Source: Mycobacterium sp. 852013-50091_SCH5140682 (GTDB lineage Bacteria; Actinomycetota; Actinomycetes; Mycobacteriales; Mycobacteriaceae). From it: a DNA stretch of 64,000 nucleotides. Within the stretch, counting starts at the first letter, position 1; each line of letters opens with the position of its first letter. Of this stretch, positions 32,231-41,621 are shown piece by piece. The notes under the pieces were generated by a model that saw only the letters and a list, made by a program, of their open reading frames with translations, ran no database searches and was not told the origin of the DNA. A program made the translations under genes and the position numbers. Where the stretch lies: contig NZ_LZTB01000057.1 in assembly GCF_001665685.1 (NCBI RefSeq), forward strand, positions 62,001 to 126,000, written 5' to 3'.

Positions 32231-34582
32231 TCAGTCCTTGCAGAAGGCCAGGGCCAGGGTGGCTTCGACGTCCTCGTACGGTTCACCCGACAGATCGACG
32301 GTGACCCTGGCGATGGTGGCCCCGGTGAAGCCGAACTGCCCGCGATAGTTCTTCGACACTGCCGAACCGGTGTTGCGCCCGATGCAGATGCCGCCGCCTG
32401 CGAGCGCGAACATGCCCGGGTGGGTCCGCATGGCAGGCATTTCGGCCACTGCGACGTCGTCGATGAACAACGCCGTGTCGCCCAGCGGCGTGTGACTGTT
32501 CTCGACGGTGCCGGTGCGGGCGTACCGCACACCGAAGATGTGCCGTCCCAGCGGGATCGGATCCGGCGAGGTCAGCTGCTGCTCGATCTCGCCGAGGAAG
32601 TTGTACACGTAATGCAGGCGCCCGTCGGCGACGTACAGGACGTGCCCGCCGTGCGCACCGCCCTGCTTGAACAGCACGCCTTGGGCGTCTGGGCGCTCGA
32701 CGGTCAGCTCGACCAACACCTTGAACGATTGCCCGCGCAGCTCGGCGGCAGCGCCAAGGCCGACCTCTGCGGTGTTCGGGTAGTAGGTGTACGTGGAGCG
32801 GGCCCCCGCCAGGTATGGGCGCCACCGCGTCATCGTCTCCAGGATGTTGAGATCGGCCAGCGGCAGACCGTTGTACTTGTCGGCTTCGGCGAACCACAGT
32901 GCCTTGAGTTCTTCGAGTTTGTCGGGCTGCTCGGCGGCCAGGTCACGGCACTGGCTGCGATCGGCTTCGATGTGGAAGAGCTCCCAGCGGTCGGCGTCGA
33001 AATGGGACCATCCGGCAGGCGTCGCGGCGTGCACAGTGTTGGCGAACCAGCCTTTGTGCCAGATGCCTCGGGTGCCCAGCATGGTGTAGAACTGCGTCTC
33101 CTTGCCCGTCGGCGCCGTCGGATTATCCAGCGCCACTTTGAAACTCACACCGTCCAGCGGCTTCTGGGCAACTCCGCGCACGGTGGCGGGCGGCATGATC
33201 TCCAACAGGTCATACACCGTGGGGGTGATGTCGCAGACGCTGACGTAGTTGTCGCGGACCTCGCCGTGCGCGGCAATCCCGTTGGGCCACGAGATGATTG
33301 CGGTGTCGGCAATGCCGCCCTCGTGGGAGGCGTACCGCTTGAACAACTTGTAGGGCGTGTTGAACGCCATCGCCCAGCCGATCGGATAGTGGTTGTAGGT
33401 CTCCGGTGAGCCCAGCAGGTCGATGAACTTGAGCCCTTCCTCGGCGGTGTCGATGTAGCCGTTGAAGAACTTGGTCTCGTTGACCGATCCGTTCGGTCCA
33501 CCTTCACCGCTGGCACCGTTGTCGGAGATCACCACGATCACGGTGTTGTCGAGTTGACCGGATTCGTCGAGGTAGTCGAGGACGCGCCCGATCTGGGCGT
33601 CGGTGTAGGACAGGAAGCCGGCGAAGACCTCGGCCATCCGGCTGAACAGTCGCTTCTCGTCGTCGTTCAGGGTGTCCCACGGCCGCACGGTGTCCTGCAC
33701 CGGCCACGGTTCACCGTTGGGCCCCTTGACATCTGCATAGGGATTGATCGGCGAGAGCTCGGTGTCGGGCGGAACGATCCCGAGGCGCTTCTGATTCTCG
33801 AGCACGATCTCGCGGTATCGCTCGTAGCCCATGTCGAAGCGGCCCGCGTAGTGGTCCGCCCACTCCTTGAACACGTGATGCGGAGCGTGCCCGGCTCCGG
33901 GGCACAGGTAGGTGAACCACGGCTTGTCCGGCGCGATCACCTTGGAGTCGCGGATGAACTCGATGGTCTTGTCGGCGAGATCCTTCGACAGGTGATAGCC
34001 CTCCTCGGGCGTGGCCGGCGGATCGACGGGATGGTTGTCGTACACCAGGTCCGGATACCACTGATCGGTTTCGCCGCCCATGAATCCGTAGAACCGTTCG
34101 AAACCGCGCGAGCACGGCCAATGGCGTTTGGTGGCAGCGAGATTGGACTCCTCCAGCGGAGTGAGGTGCCACTTGCCCACGCAGTACGTGTTGTAACCGT
34201 TCTCGGTGAGCACTTCCGACAGCAGTGCGGTGTCCAACGGAATCCGCCCATTGCAGTTGGGGAATCCGTCGGTGAACTCCTCGATGGTGGCCATCCCGAC
34301 CGTGGTGGCGTTGCGGCCGGTGAGCAGCGAGGCCCGGGTCGGTGAACACAGTGCGGTGGTGTGAAACTGCGAGAGTCGAACGCCGCGCTCGGCGATGCGG
34401 CTCATCGCGGGCATGTCCACGAGGCCACCGAAACAGTCCCAGGTGGCGATGCCCGTGTCGTCCCACACCAGATACAGCACGTTGGGCGCATTCTCATCGG
34501 CGGTCGGCGCCGCGTATGGTCCCCAGTCGGGTTCGGAGTCCCGGATGTCCAGTTCGATCTTGCCGTTGAAGTCGGTAGCCAT
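32231..34582 (-). CDS. atsA: Arylsulfatase
   Basis: A 783-residue type I sulfatase. C79 in C-S-P-T-R is the site of formylglycine conversion, followed by ASLLTGRN. D41-D42 and the later SDNGASGEGG supply calcium ligands, and VGKWHLT the conserved lysine and histidine. The C-terminal about 200 residues form a beta-rich accessory domain. No signal peptide is evident, so it is probably cytosolic. ATG 34582 was chosen over the upstream frame start at 34594. It forms an operon with the FGE gene and is the M. tuberculosis Rv0711 equivalent. Confidence 0.95.
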   Translation of the reverse strand: MATDFNGKIELDIRDSEPDWGPYAAPTADENAPNVLYLVWDDTGIATWDCFGGLVDMPAMSRIAERGVRLSQFHTTALCSPTRASLLTGRNATTVGMATIEEFTDGFPNCNGRIPLDTALLSEVLTENGYNTYCVGKWHLTPLEESNLAATKRHWPCSRGFERFYGFMGGETDQWYPDLVYDNHPVDPPATPEEGYHLSKDLADKTIEFIRDSKVIAPDKPWFTYLCPGAGHAPHHVFKEWADHYAGRFDMGYERYREIVLENQKRLGIVPPDTELSPINPYADVKGPNGEPWPVQDTVRPWDTLNDDEKRLFSRMAEVFAGFLSYTDAQIGRVLDYLDESGQLDNTVIVVISDNGASGEGGPNGSVNETKFFNGYIDTAEEGLKFIDLLGSPETYNHYPIGWAMAFNTPYKLFKRYASHEGGIADTAIISWPNGIAAHGEVRDNYVSVCDITPTVYDLLEIMPPATVRGVAQKPLDGVSFKVALDNPTAPTGKETQFYTMLGTRGIWHKGWFANTVHAATPAGWSHFDADRWELFHIEADRSQCRDLAAEQPDKLEELKALWFAEADKYNGLPLADLNILETMTRWRPYLAGARSTYTYYPNTAEVGLGAAAELRGQSFKVLVELTVERPDAQGVLFKQGGAHGGHVLYVADGRLHYVYNFLGEIEQQLTSPDPIPLGRHIFGVRYARTGTVENSHTPLGDTALFIDDVAVAEMPAMRTHPGMFALAGGGICIGRNTGSAVSKNYRGQFGFTGATIARVTVDLSGEPYEDVEATLALAFCKD

Positions 34583-34693
34583 GGTGAGCCTCACTCCCGG
34601 TTGGCGATACAGCGCCGATAAGGGCGATCGCCCGGAGAGTACACCCGGTCACTGAGGGTTGCCGGGGAAACTGACGACCCCGACAACATGCTG

Positions 34694-35917
34694 TCAACCT
34701 TCGGAATTGGGCGCCGACGTGCAGAGCGGATCATCGGCGTCGGTTGGCGCCTCCGGTTGTCCGGCGAGACCGCGCAGCGGGCCGGTCAGCCGCGCGGCGA
34801 GCGGGCTGCTCACGGCGACGAGGCCCAGTATCACCGCCACGACGGTCGGACCGGCGGCACCGTGCGCGTCGGCCGCGACACCGGCGATGGCCGTGCCGCC
34901 GGCACCGCCCACCAGCGCGGCGCTGTTGAGCCAGCCGAACGCCTCCGTGGCCGCATGGTCGGCGATCTCCGCGGACACCATGATGTACAACGCGGACATT
35001 GCCGGCGCAAAACCCAAGCCGGATACGAACAACGCGCAGAACTGCAGTGCCAGATTGTCGATGACGCCGAACACGGCGGTGCCGAGTGCCACGGTCGACA
35101 ATGCGGCCACCAGGCCCGCAAGCCCAAATCGCCGGTGCCCGAACGCCAAACCCCCGATGACCGATCCCACGCTGGCCACCGCGATCGCGAGGCCCGCCAT
35201 GATGCCGGTGCGACCCAGCAGCGCGACGATGCCGACTTCCAAAGCCATGAACGACGCGACCATCGCGAGGCTGGCGACCATGGCGAGAATGACCGTGCGG
35301 TTGGCCATCACCCGGCCGAAGCCCGACGACCTGGGCGTCACCGGTAGGCGAAGATGCTTGGCGCTGACCAGAAACCACCCTGTCCCGACAACGGTAATCC
35401 CGGCGGATACGACCAGAGGGATCGCCGTGGAAAGGGTGGACGCGAGGAACGTGGCGGCCACCGGGCCGATGACCCAGATCAGTTCTTGCGCAGTGGTGTC
35501 GAGAGCGAACAACACGCGAACCGCGTCGCGGGCGACCAGTTGTGGGTACAGCGCCCGCACCACCGGCATCAACGGCGGCACGGTTGCCCCGATGAGCAAT
35601 CCGAGCACGATCAGCAGCGCCGCGGAGCCACCGGCGAACGCGAGGGCCAACATCGCGGCGCCGTTGGCCAGGGCCGCGACGACCAGCGTCGCCACCATGG
35701 CACGTCCGGCGATTCGAGCGGTGATGGGCATGGCCACCGCCTCTCCCACGCTTACCCCTGCGACCACGACCCCGGCCTGCGCATAGGACCCGCTGATGGC
35801 CTGAACGTGGAGCAGGATCGCGAGGTTGAGCATGCCGAGCGGCAGGCGGGCGAACAACTGAGAGGCCGTCATGTTCAACACGCCCGGCATCCGGACCACA
35901 TCGCGATACGCCCGCAT
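34694..35917 (-). CDS. MFS transporter
   Basis: A 407-residue, about 12-helix major facilitator with the layout of small-molecule exporters (ARLPLGMLNLAILLHVQAISGSYAQAG in helix 1-2, GFAPAMSALYIMVSAEI later). ATG 35917 was chosen because AGGGAG lies six bases upstream. The longer frame from 35953 would leave only five bases between its ATG and the operator, and no ribosome-binding site. It is divergent from a TetR gene across an 88-base gap containing a perfect palindrome, so it is the probable target of that regulator. Confidence 0.85.
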   Translation of the reverse strand: MRAYRDVVRMPGVLNMTASQLFARLPLGMLNLAILLHVQAISGSYAQAGVVVAGVSVGEAVAMPITARIAGRAMVATLVVAALANGAAMLALAFAGGSAALLIVLGLLIGATVPPLMPVVRALYPQLVARDAVRVLFALDTTAQELIWVIGPVAATFLASTLSTAIPLVVSAGITVVGTGWFLVSAKHLRLPVTPRSSGFGRVMANRTVILAMVASLAMVASFMALEVGIVALLGRTGIMAGLAIAVASVGSVIGGLAFGHRRFGLAGLVAALSTVALGTAVFGVIDNLALQFCALFVSGLGFAPAMSALYIMVSAEIADHAATEAFGWLNSAALVGGAGGTAIAGVAADAHGAAGPTVVAVILGLVAVSSPLAARLTGPLRGLAGQPEAPTDADDPLCTSAPNSEG

Positions 35918-35958
35918 CACCAACTCCCTCACCGACCACGCGTGACGGGACATCACTA

Positions 35959-35974
35959 TACCGTCCAGACGGTA
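35959..35974. promoter_or_regulatory. Palindromic operator between MFS transporter and TetR genes
   Basis: TACCGTC-CA-GACGGTA, seven-base arms with a two-base centre. On the minus strand it overlaps the -10-like TATAGT (35960-35955) that would serve the MFS gene. It lies 31 bases upstream of the TetR start. Position and symmetry are those of a TetR-family operator controlling both genes. Confidence 0.65.
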
Positions 35975-36005
35975 CAGTTCATGCCTGCTGTCGTAAGCTC
36001 TGGGA

Positions 36006-36557
36006 ATGGCTTCGTCGCGGGACCGCATCCTCGACGCCTATGAGGACCTACTTGCCGTCGAAGGCGAGCGGTACGCCACGCTCGACGCGGTGGCCGCAAA
36101 GGCCGGGGTGTCCAAGGGCGGCCTGCTGTATCACTTCCCCTCGAAGGACCGCCTCGCCGCGGCCGTGTGCGATCGTCTGCTGACGCTGGCCGCCGAAGAT
36201 GTGCAGCGAATGCGCACCGCACCCGAGGGACCGGCCCGCTATTACATCCGCACATCGCACTACGCGGGCACGCCGCTGGATCGGGCGGTGGTGGCGGTGT
36301 CCCGGCTGCAGCAGGCCGGCGACGATCGCGCTCGCACCGTCATCGAGACGGTCTCGGCCGACTGGCTCAACGTTCTGCATGAGACGCTCGGGGATCGCAA
36401 CGTGGCCCGCGCGGTGAAACTGATGGGCGACGGCCTCTACTTCAGCGCGTTGCATCGCGCGCTCGGCGGACACCTGGCCGCCACCGAGCAGGACGACGGG
36501 TTGCTGGCCGTGATCGATCAGATCACAGCCGGCTCAAGTGCGCCGACCGATCGGTAA
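36006..36557 (+). CDS. TetR/AcrR-family transcriptional regulator (MFS-linked)
   Basis: A 183-residue regulator. The N-terminal helix-turn-helix (about 8-50) reads RILDAYEDLLAVEGE...TLDAVAAKAGVSKGGLLYHFPSKDRL, typical of TetR. The ligand-binding domain is short and helical. It is divergent from the MFS exporter and probably represses it and itself through the palindrome at 35959-35974. Its 3' end overlaps the convergent DUF2306 gene by 35 bases. Confidence 0.9.
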   Translation: MASSRDRILDAYEDLLAVEGERYATLDAVAAKAGVSKGGLLYHFPSKDRLAAAVCDRLLTLAAEDVQRMRTAPEGPARYYIRTSHYAGTPLDRAVVAVSRLQQAGDDRARTVIETVSADWLNVLHETLGDRNVARAVKLMGDGLYFSALHRALGGHLAATEQDDGLLAVIDQITAGSSAPTDR

Positions 36558-37194
36558 CCGGAGCCGGCCGCCGCCGCAGCCAGAGCTGCAGCGCCAGCAG
36601 CGGAATCGTCCAGCCCAACCACGCGCCCACGCCCGCGACCAGCCACACATACTTTTCGTCATTGCCACCGAAGATGCTGTCGCGCAACGGTTCCAAACAC
36701 ACATACAGCACCGGTGTCCAGATCCGGTTGGTGATGATCGAGAGCGCCAGCGTCGCACTGCGCAGCATTTGGCGCTGATGCGCGCCGAACCGACGCCGCC
36801 GCGCAGCGCTGAATCCGTCGACGGTGAACCACAGCCACAGCGCCGCAAGGGCGACGTTGCTGACCGCGAGGATCGGGCCGAACGGCGTTGCCGCCCCGAT
36901 GACCATCGCGCACAGGGCCGCCGGAATCGCCGTCGCGACGTACACGCGCCCGATGCGGCGGTGCACTTTCGGCTGACGCCGCCGCAGCCCCGGCCAGATC
37001 TGCCCGACCGCGCACACCATCGCCACGCCGGCGAGCAAGACATGCGCGACCAGTAAGGGATAGTGCAGCCCGAACGTGGACGGCACGCGCGTACCGCCGG
37101 TCAGATACGGCGGCAGCGAATACGCCAGAAATCCCACGACGATCACCGCCAGCGCCACCGCGAGCCGCACCGAACGCGGTAATGCGTATGTCAT
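36523..37194 (-). CDS. DUF2306 membrane protein
   Basis: A 223-residue protein with about six or seven hydrophobic helices. The segment PKVHRRIGRVYVATAIPAAL, where a His-Arg-Arg-Ile-Gly-Arg stretch opens a helix, is characteristic of DUF2306 proteins, whose function is unknown. ATG 37194 lies inside a GCGTAT-N3-ATACGC palindrome. The gene is divergent from a TetR gene and so likely under its control. Confidence 0.75.
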   Translation of the reverse strand: MTYALPRSVRLAVALAVIVVGFLAYSLPPYLTGGTRVPSTFGLHYPLLVAHVLLAGVAMVCAVGQIWPGLRRRQPKVHRRIGRVYVATAIPAALCAMVIGAATPFGPILAVSNVALAALWLWFTVDGFSAARRRRFGAHQRQMLRSATLALSIITNRIWTPVLYVCLEPLRDSIFGGNDEKYVWLVAGVGAWLGWTIPLLALQLWLRRRPAPVTDRSAHLSRL

Positions 37195-37217
37195 ACGCAA
37201 AAGCGTATTGCATACGC
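37184..37217. promoter_or_regulatory. Two tandem TetR operators (GCGTAT-N3-ATACGC)
   Basis: Copies at 37184-37198 and 37203-37217, each with perfect six-base arms and a three-base centre, 19 bases apart centre to centre. The first covers the ATG of the DUF2306 gene; the second lies 32 bases before the TetR ATG at 37249. Two identical sites in the divergent gap point to cooperative binding by the adjacent regulator. Confidence 0.7.
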
Positions 37218-37248
37218 ACCCGGATGTCACTGGTTACGCTGAGCGTTG

Positions 37249-37950
37249 ATGGCAGGCTCCGAACCCCCGCTCCCCCGCGCGTTGCGTCTGCTCTGGCAAC
37301 AAGACCCGGCGCCGCGACGATCACGTGGGCTGAGCCGGGAGGCGATCGTCGCGGCGGCGATCGAACTGGCCGACACCGACGGGTTGGCCGCCCTATCCAT
37401 GGCACGACTGGCGGAACGACTCGGATGCGGCACCATGTCGCTGTACCGGCACGTGGCCAACAAGGACGAGCTGGTGACGTTCATGCTCGCCGCCGGACCG
37501 GGCCCACCGCCGTCGCCGCCGCAGGGTACGGATTGGCGTGGCGCACTGACGAATTGGGCACGCGAGCTGTGGGCCGTGTACCACCGACACCCCTGGATCC
37601 TGCAGACCGCATCCAGCGGGCCGCCCGCCGATCCCGGGCAGCTGGCGTGGCTCGACGCCGGTCTGGCAGCCCTGTCCGGCGCAGGCTTGACCGAACGCGA
37701 CAAGCTCACCGCCGTCATCGCCGTGCTGGTGTTCACCCGGGGCTCGGCGGCATTGGCCATCGAGGCGAGCGGAATCGACGACCGGGCGTACCCGGCGCTA
37801 CTGCGTCGCCTCGTGGACCCCGTCCGGTTCCCCGCACTGGCAGCAGCCGTCGACGCCGGAGCGTTCGATCAGGCCGACGACGGCCCGCTCACTGAATTCC
37901 ATTCCGGCCTGGGACAACTGCTCGACGGCATCGCCGCCAAGACCCGCTGA
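37249..37950 (+). CDS. TetR/AcrR-family regulator with TetR_C-type domain (DUF2306-linked)
   Basis: A 233-residue regulator. The helix-turn-helix region (about 25-75) includes REAIVAAAIELADTDGLAALSMARLAERLGCGTMSLYRHVANKDEL, a pattern of the ActR/TetR_C subgroup. The C-terminal part is helical and would bind a ligand. The start is ATG 37249 rather than TTG 37246. It lies across 54 bases from the DUF2306 gene, with two palindromes between. Confidence 0.88.
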   Translation: MAGSEPPLPRALRLLWQQDPAPRRSRGLSREAIVAAAIELADTDGLAALSMARLAERLGCGTMSLYRHVANKDELVTFMLAAGPGPPPSPPQGTDWRGALTNWARELWAVYHRHPWILQTASSGPPADPGQLAWLDAGLAALSGAGLTERDKLTAVIAVLVFTRGSAALAIEASGIDDRAYPALLRRLVDPVRFPALAAAVDAGAFDQADDGPLTEFHSGLGQLLDGIAAKTR

Positions 37951-37955
37951 TCGGC

Positions 37956-38663
37956 TTAGCCGACATGCGCCTTCAACCGCGCCGCAATGCCGTCGAGCAG
38001 GAGATCCAGAGCCGGTTCACACCCACTTTGGCGCATCGACTCGTCGAGTAGCCGGCTGGTCGCGGCGATGTTCGGGTGCGTCTCGGCGGGCAGCTGGGAA
38101 TAGGTGTCGCGCCACTTGCTGTCGTCGCGCTGACGATGTTCGGGGGGAAGGGCCTCATATGCCGCGTCGAGCGCAGCGAACCCCAACATCTGATCGATGA
38201 AGGCGTGATACACATCGACGGCTTCCCGGTCTGGGAAGCCGGCGTCGCGCAATAGGCCCAAAACCGTTTCGATGAGCTGGATTTCGTGCGGGCCACCGGT
38301 CACCCGGCTCGCCGCGAGAACCCCGGCCTGCGGGTGCTCAAGGTAGACGCGGTGCACGCGCAGCCCGAGTTCCCGCATGGCGTCACGCCAGTCAGCACCC
38401 GGTTCCCAGCCCTCGGCCACGCGTCGCAGCAACTCGTCGGTGATCGCGAGCACCACGTCCTCGATGCCGCGGAAGTAGCGGTACAGGGCGGTCGGGTCAG
38501 CCCCCAGCGCGAGACCGAGGCGCCTCACCGTCAGCCCGGCCGCGCCGTGGTACTGCAGCACCCGCAATGCCGCCTCGACGATGAGTTCTTCCGACAGGAC
38601 CGCGCCCTGCTTGGTCTGGCGTCGCCGCCGGCGTGGCGACTCGGACTTCAGTTGTCGGCTCAT
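37956..38663 (-). CDS. TetR/AcrR-family regulator (divergent from the amidohydrolase/ABC importer operon)
   Basis: A 235-residue regulator with a very basic N-terminus (SPRRRRRQTKQG) and a helix-turn-helix at about 25-75 (LIVEAALRVLQYHGAAGLTVRRLGLALGADPTALYRYFRG). The C-terminal domain is of the TetR_C type. ATG 38663 or GTG 38669 may start it. It is convergent with the previous TetR (five-base gap) and divergent from the YtcJ-like gene. It probably controls the amidohydrolase-importer operon; no clear palindrome was found in that gap. Confidence 0.85.
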   Translation of the reverse strand: MSRQLKSESPRRRRRQTKQGAVLSEELIVEAALRVLQYHGAAGLTVRRLGLALGADPTALYRYFRGIEDVVLAITDELLRRVAEGWEPGADWRDAMRELGLRVHRVYLEHPQAGVLAASRVTGGPHEIQLIETVLGLLRDAGFPDREAVDVYHAFIDQMLGFAALDAAYEALPPEHRQRDDSKWRDTYSQLPAETHPNIAATSRLLDESMRQSGCEPALDLLLDGIAARLKAHVG

Positions 38664-38792
38664 CCGCACCGCCTTCGCTTATGTCAACGCCCTTGCTCCA
38701 TTTTGCGGCGCTGCTGTGTCATGGCCCACAACAAACCGCAATCGGAGGCCGTATTACCGCCGTCCGCCCCACCGAATCGAGGAGACATCGCA

Positions 38793-40454
38793 ATGCCCGC
38801 TGCGCCGGCCACCATCGTATTCAGCGGAGGTCCGGTCCTCACGATGAACTCGGCTCGATCCCGGGTGGAGGCGGTCGCGGTAACGGGCAACCGGATCACC
38901 GCGGTCGGACCGGAGGCCCACGCCCTGATCGGGCCGGACACCGAAGTCGTCGATCTGTCGGGCAGGCTACTCATCCCCGGTTTCCAGGACGCGCACGTCC
39001 ATCCGGTCGGCGCCGGTGTGGAGCGCCTGACGTGCGATCTTCTCGGTGTCGACGACGCAGCCGCCACTCTGGCCGCCATCGCCGCATATGCCGCCGCACA
39101 TCCTGACCGCCCCTGGATCACCGGCGGCGGATGGTCCTTGGAGGCCTTCGACGGCGGCATCCCGACCGCCGACATGCTCGATTCGGTGGTCGCCGACCGT
39201 CCGGTGTACCTGCCCAACCGCGATCATCACGGAGCGTGGGTGAACACCGTCGCCCTGCGGATCGCCGGGATCACCGAGGACACGCCGGATCCCCCGGGTG
39301 GACGCATCGAACGCGATGCCGACGGCCGCGCGACGGGGATGCTGCAGGAAGCAGCGATGGATCTGGTGTCGGTATACGTTCCCCCGCCCACCGAGGACGA
39401 GTTGTACCGGGCCCTGCTGGACGCACAGGCACACCTGCACTCGTTGGGCATCACAGCGTGGCAGGACGCCATGCTGGGCAAGTACGCCGCAGTGCCGGAT
39501 GCCGAATATGCCTACCGGAGAGCCATTTTCGAGGAAACCTTGACGGTGCGGGTCGCGGCGGCGCAGTGGTGGGAACGCGACCGCGGAGCCGAGCAGATAC
39601 CGGAGATGGTCGAACGCCGCACCGCGTTGCACCGCGGGCGACTGCGCGCGAACACGGTCAAGATCATGATCGACGGGATCGCCGAAAACCAGACCGCGGC
39701 GCTGCTGTCCCCTTATCTCGACGGCTGCGGCTGCTGCACCGCCAACGCCGGCGTCAGCTTCGTCGACCCCGAGGCGTTGCGGCACTACGTCGTCGAACTC
39801 GACGCACTCGGGTTTCAGCTGCACTTCCACGCCCTCGGCGACCGCGCTGTCCGGGAAGCACTCGACGCTGTCGAGGCCGCGAGGCGTGCCAACGGTTTTC
39901 GCGACACCCGCCCGCACCTGGCGCATCTGCAGGTCGTCGATCCGCACGACGTTCCGCGGTTTCGCACCTTGGGGGCCACGGCGAACATCCAGCCGTTGTG
40001 GGCCTGTTACGAGCCGTCCATGGACTCGCTGACAATCCCCTTTCTCGGCGAGCGACGGTCGCTCCAGCAGTATCCGTTCGGGGATCTGCTGCGGGCCGGC
40101 GCCGTCCTCGCCGCAGGCAGCGACTGGCCCGTCAGCAGCGCAGATCCTATCCAGGGCATCCACGTCGCGGTGAACCGACGGTCACCCGGCACCACCGACG
40201 ACCGGGTTTTCCTGCCCGAGCAAAGGATCGACCTCATGGCGGCAATCGCCGCGTACACAGCGGGCTCGGCCTACGTCAACCACCTCGACGACACCGGAGT
40301 GATCCAGCCCGGATACCTCGCCGATCTCGTCGTGCTCGACCGGGATCCGTTCGACCTGCCCACCGAGGAGATCTGCCAGACCCGGGTCGAACGCACCTAT
40401 GTCGACGGTGCACTCGTCTACGCAGACGTGTTGTCGGCCACGGCCACCCGCTGA
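38793..40454 (+). CDS. YtcJ-like amidohydrolase
   Basis: A 553-residue metal-dependent amidohydrolase of the YtcJ/Amidohydro_3 group. The first metal-binding motif is QDAHVHPVG (H-x-H). Further conserved stretches are LHFHALGDRAVREALD and AAGSDWPVSSADP with the catalytic aspartate. A small beta-sandwich is formed by both ends (ILNG-like start, PGYLADLVVLDRDPF end). ATG 38793 has GAGGAGA seven bases upstream; ATG 38721 is the alternative. No signal peptide. It leads a polyamine-type ABC importer operon, so it may hydrolyse an imported amide or N-formyl compound. Confidence 0.85.
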   Translation: MPAAPATIVFSGGPVLTMNSARSRVEAVAVTGNRITAVGPEAHALIGPDTEVVDLSGRLLIPGFQDAHVHPVGAGVERLTCDLLGVDDAAATLAAIAAYAAAHPDRPWITGGGWSLEAFDGGIPTADMLDSVVADRPVYLPNRDHHGAWVNTVALRIAGITEDTPDPPGGRIERDADGRATGMLQEAAMDLVSVYVPPPTEDELYRALLDAQAHLHSLGITAWQDAMLGKYAAVPDAEYAYRRAIFEETLTVRVAAAQWWERDRGAEQIPEMVERRTALHRGRLRANTVKIMIDGIAENQTAALLSPYLDGCGCCTANAGVSFVDPEALRHYVVELDALGFQLHFHALGDRAVREALDAVEAARRANGFRDTRPHLAHLQVVDPHDVPRFRTLGATANIQPLWACYEPSMDSLTIPFLGERRSLQQYPFGDLLRAGAVLAAGSDWPVSSADPIQGIHVAVNRRSPGTTDDRVFLPEQRIDLMAAIAAYTAGSAYVNHLDDTGVIQPGYLADLVVLDRDPFDLPTEEICQTRVERTYVDGALVYADVLSATATR

Positions 40455-40481
40455 TCACATCCACCGAGCGAAGGATTCACC

Positions 40482-41621
40482 ATGACCGAAGCCACCCTCG
40501 CCGAGGCGCCGACCCGAACGCAAAAGTCCGGTGCGGCAATACAATTACGCAACATCACCAAGCAGTTCGGTGCTGCTACCGCGGTGGGCGGCGTCGACCT
40601 CGACATCCGGGCCGGCGAATTCCTATCCCTGCTCGGCCCGTCGGGCTGCGGTAAGACAACCCTGCTGCGCATGATCGCCGGATTCGAAGAACCCGACGGA
40701 GGCGACATCCTGCTCGACGGCTCATCGATCGTCGGACTCCCACCGAACAAGCGGCCCGTCAACACCGTCTTCCAGTCTTATGCGTTGTTCCCGCACATGA
40801 CCGTCGCGGAGAACGTCGCATACGGGCTGCGTCAAAAGCGCACTCCGAAAGCCGAAATAGGCCGCCGGGTGGGCGATGCGCTGCGCCTGGCCCGCATGGA
40901 AACCTTCGCAGGCCGCAATCCCAAGAATCTCTCCGGTGGACAGCAACAGCGGGTGGCGCTGGCGCGCGCGTTGGTCAACCGCCCGAAGGTCCTCCTGCTC
41001 GACGAGCCGATGTCGGCGCTGGACCGCAAGTTGCGTGAGGAAATGCAGGTGGAGCTCAAGCTGATTCAGCTCCAACTCGGCATCACTTTCGTCTTCGTCA
41101 CGCACGATCAGGAAGAAGCGCTGTCGATGAGCGACCGGGTGGTGGTCATGCGCGACGGTGCGATTCAGCAGCTCGGCACCCCGGCAGAGATCTACAAGTC
41201 ACCGGCCAATTCGTTCGTCGCCGGTTTCATCGGGAAGCAGAACTTCCTCAATTGCATGGTCTCCGGCCCGGATACGCTCACCGGCCCCGAGTACACCATC
41301 CGGCCCGATCGCAATGCCATGGAGGGCCACCAAGCCGGTCAGCCGGTGGTGGCGGTGGTGCGCGCCGAGTCCATCTCAGTAGGGCCGGTTTCCGGTGAAA
41401 CCCCGATCAACGCGGTCGACGGAACGCTGGCCAACATCTCCTTCCTCGGCGAGACGGTGCAGTACGTGGTGACAACGGCATCCGGCGTCGAGCTGCTGTC
41501 GCGGATGCCCGCCGCTGCGGCCCGGCCACTCGATCTGCACTCGGCGGTTCGATGCAGTTGGGACGGAGACCCGGTGCACGTCTTCCCCGCGGATCCGTCC
41601 ACCGTCGCGGCTGAGAAGTGA
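40482..41621 (+). CDS. Spermidine/putrescine-type ABC transporter, ATP-binding protein (PotA-like)
   Basis: A 379-residue ABC ATPase. Walker A GPSGCGKTT (about residue 47), signature LSGGQQQRVALARAL, Walker B VLLLDEP and the H-loop VTHDQEEA are all present. A C-terminal TOBE-type domain starts at about residue 285. It is the first of four importer genes, each overlapping the next by four bases, so expression is tightly coupled. The substrate class (polyamine or similar cation) is inferred from the family of all four components. Confidence 0.92.
   Translation: MTEATLAEAPTRTQKSGAAIQLRNITKQFGAATAVGGVDLDIRAGEFLSLLGPSGCGKTTLLRMIAGFEEPDGGDILLDGSSIVGLPPNKRPVNTVFQSYALFPHMTVAENVAYGLRQKRTPKAEIGRRVGDALRLARMETFAGRNPKNLSGGQQQRVALARALVNRPKVLLLDEPMSALDRKLREEMQVELKLIQLQLGITFVFVTHDQEEALSMSDRVVVMRDGAIQQLGTPAEIYKSPANSFVAGFIGKQNFLNCMVSGPDTLTGPEYTIRPDRNAMEGHQAGQPVVAVVRAESISVGPVSGETPINAVDGTLANISFLGETVQYVVTTASGVELLSRMPAAAARPLDLHSAVRCSWDGDPVHVFPADPSTVAAEK

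Noticed and set aside
39131..40654. 507-residue plus-strand frame within the amidohydrolase
   Set aside because: Shadow frame of repeated R, G and P codons; the amidohydrolase frame carries the metal-binding motifs.
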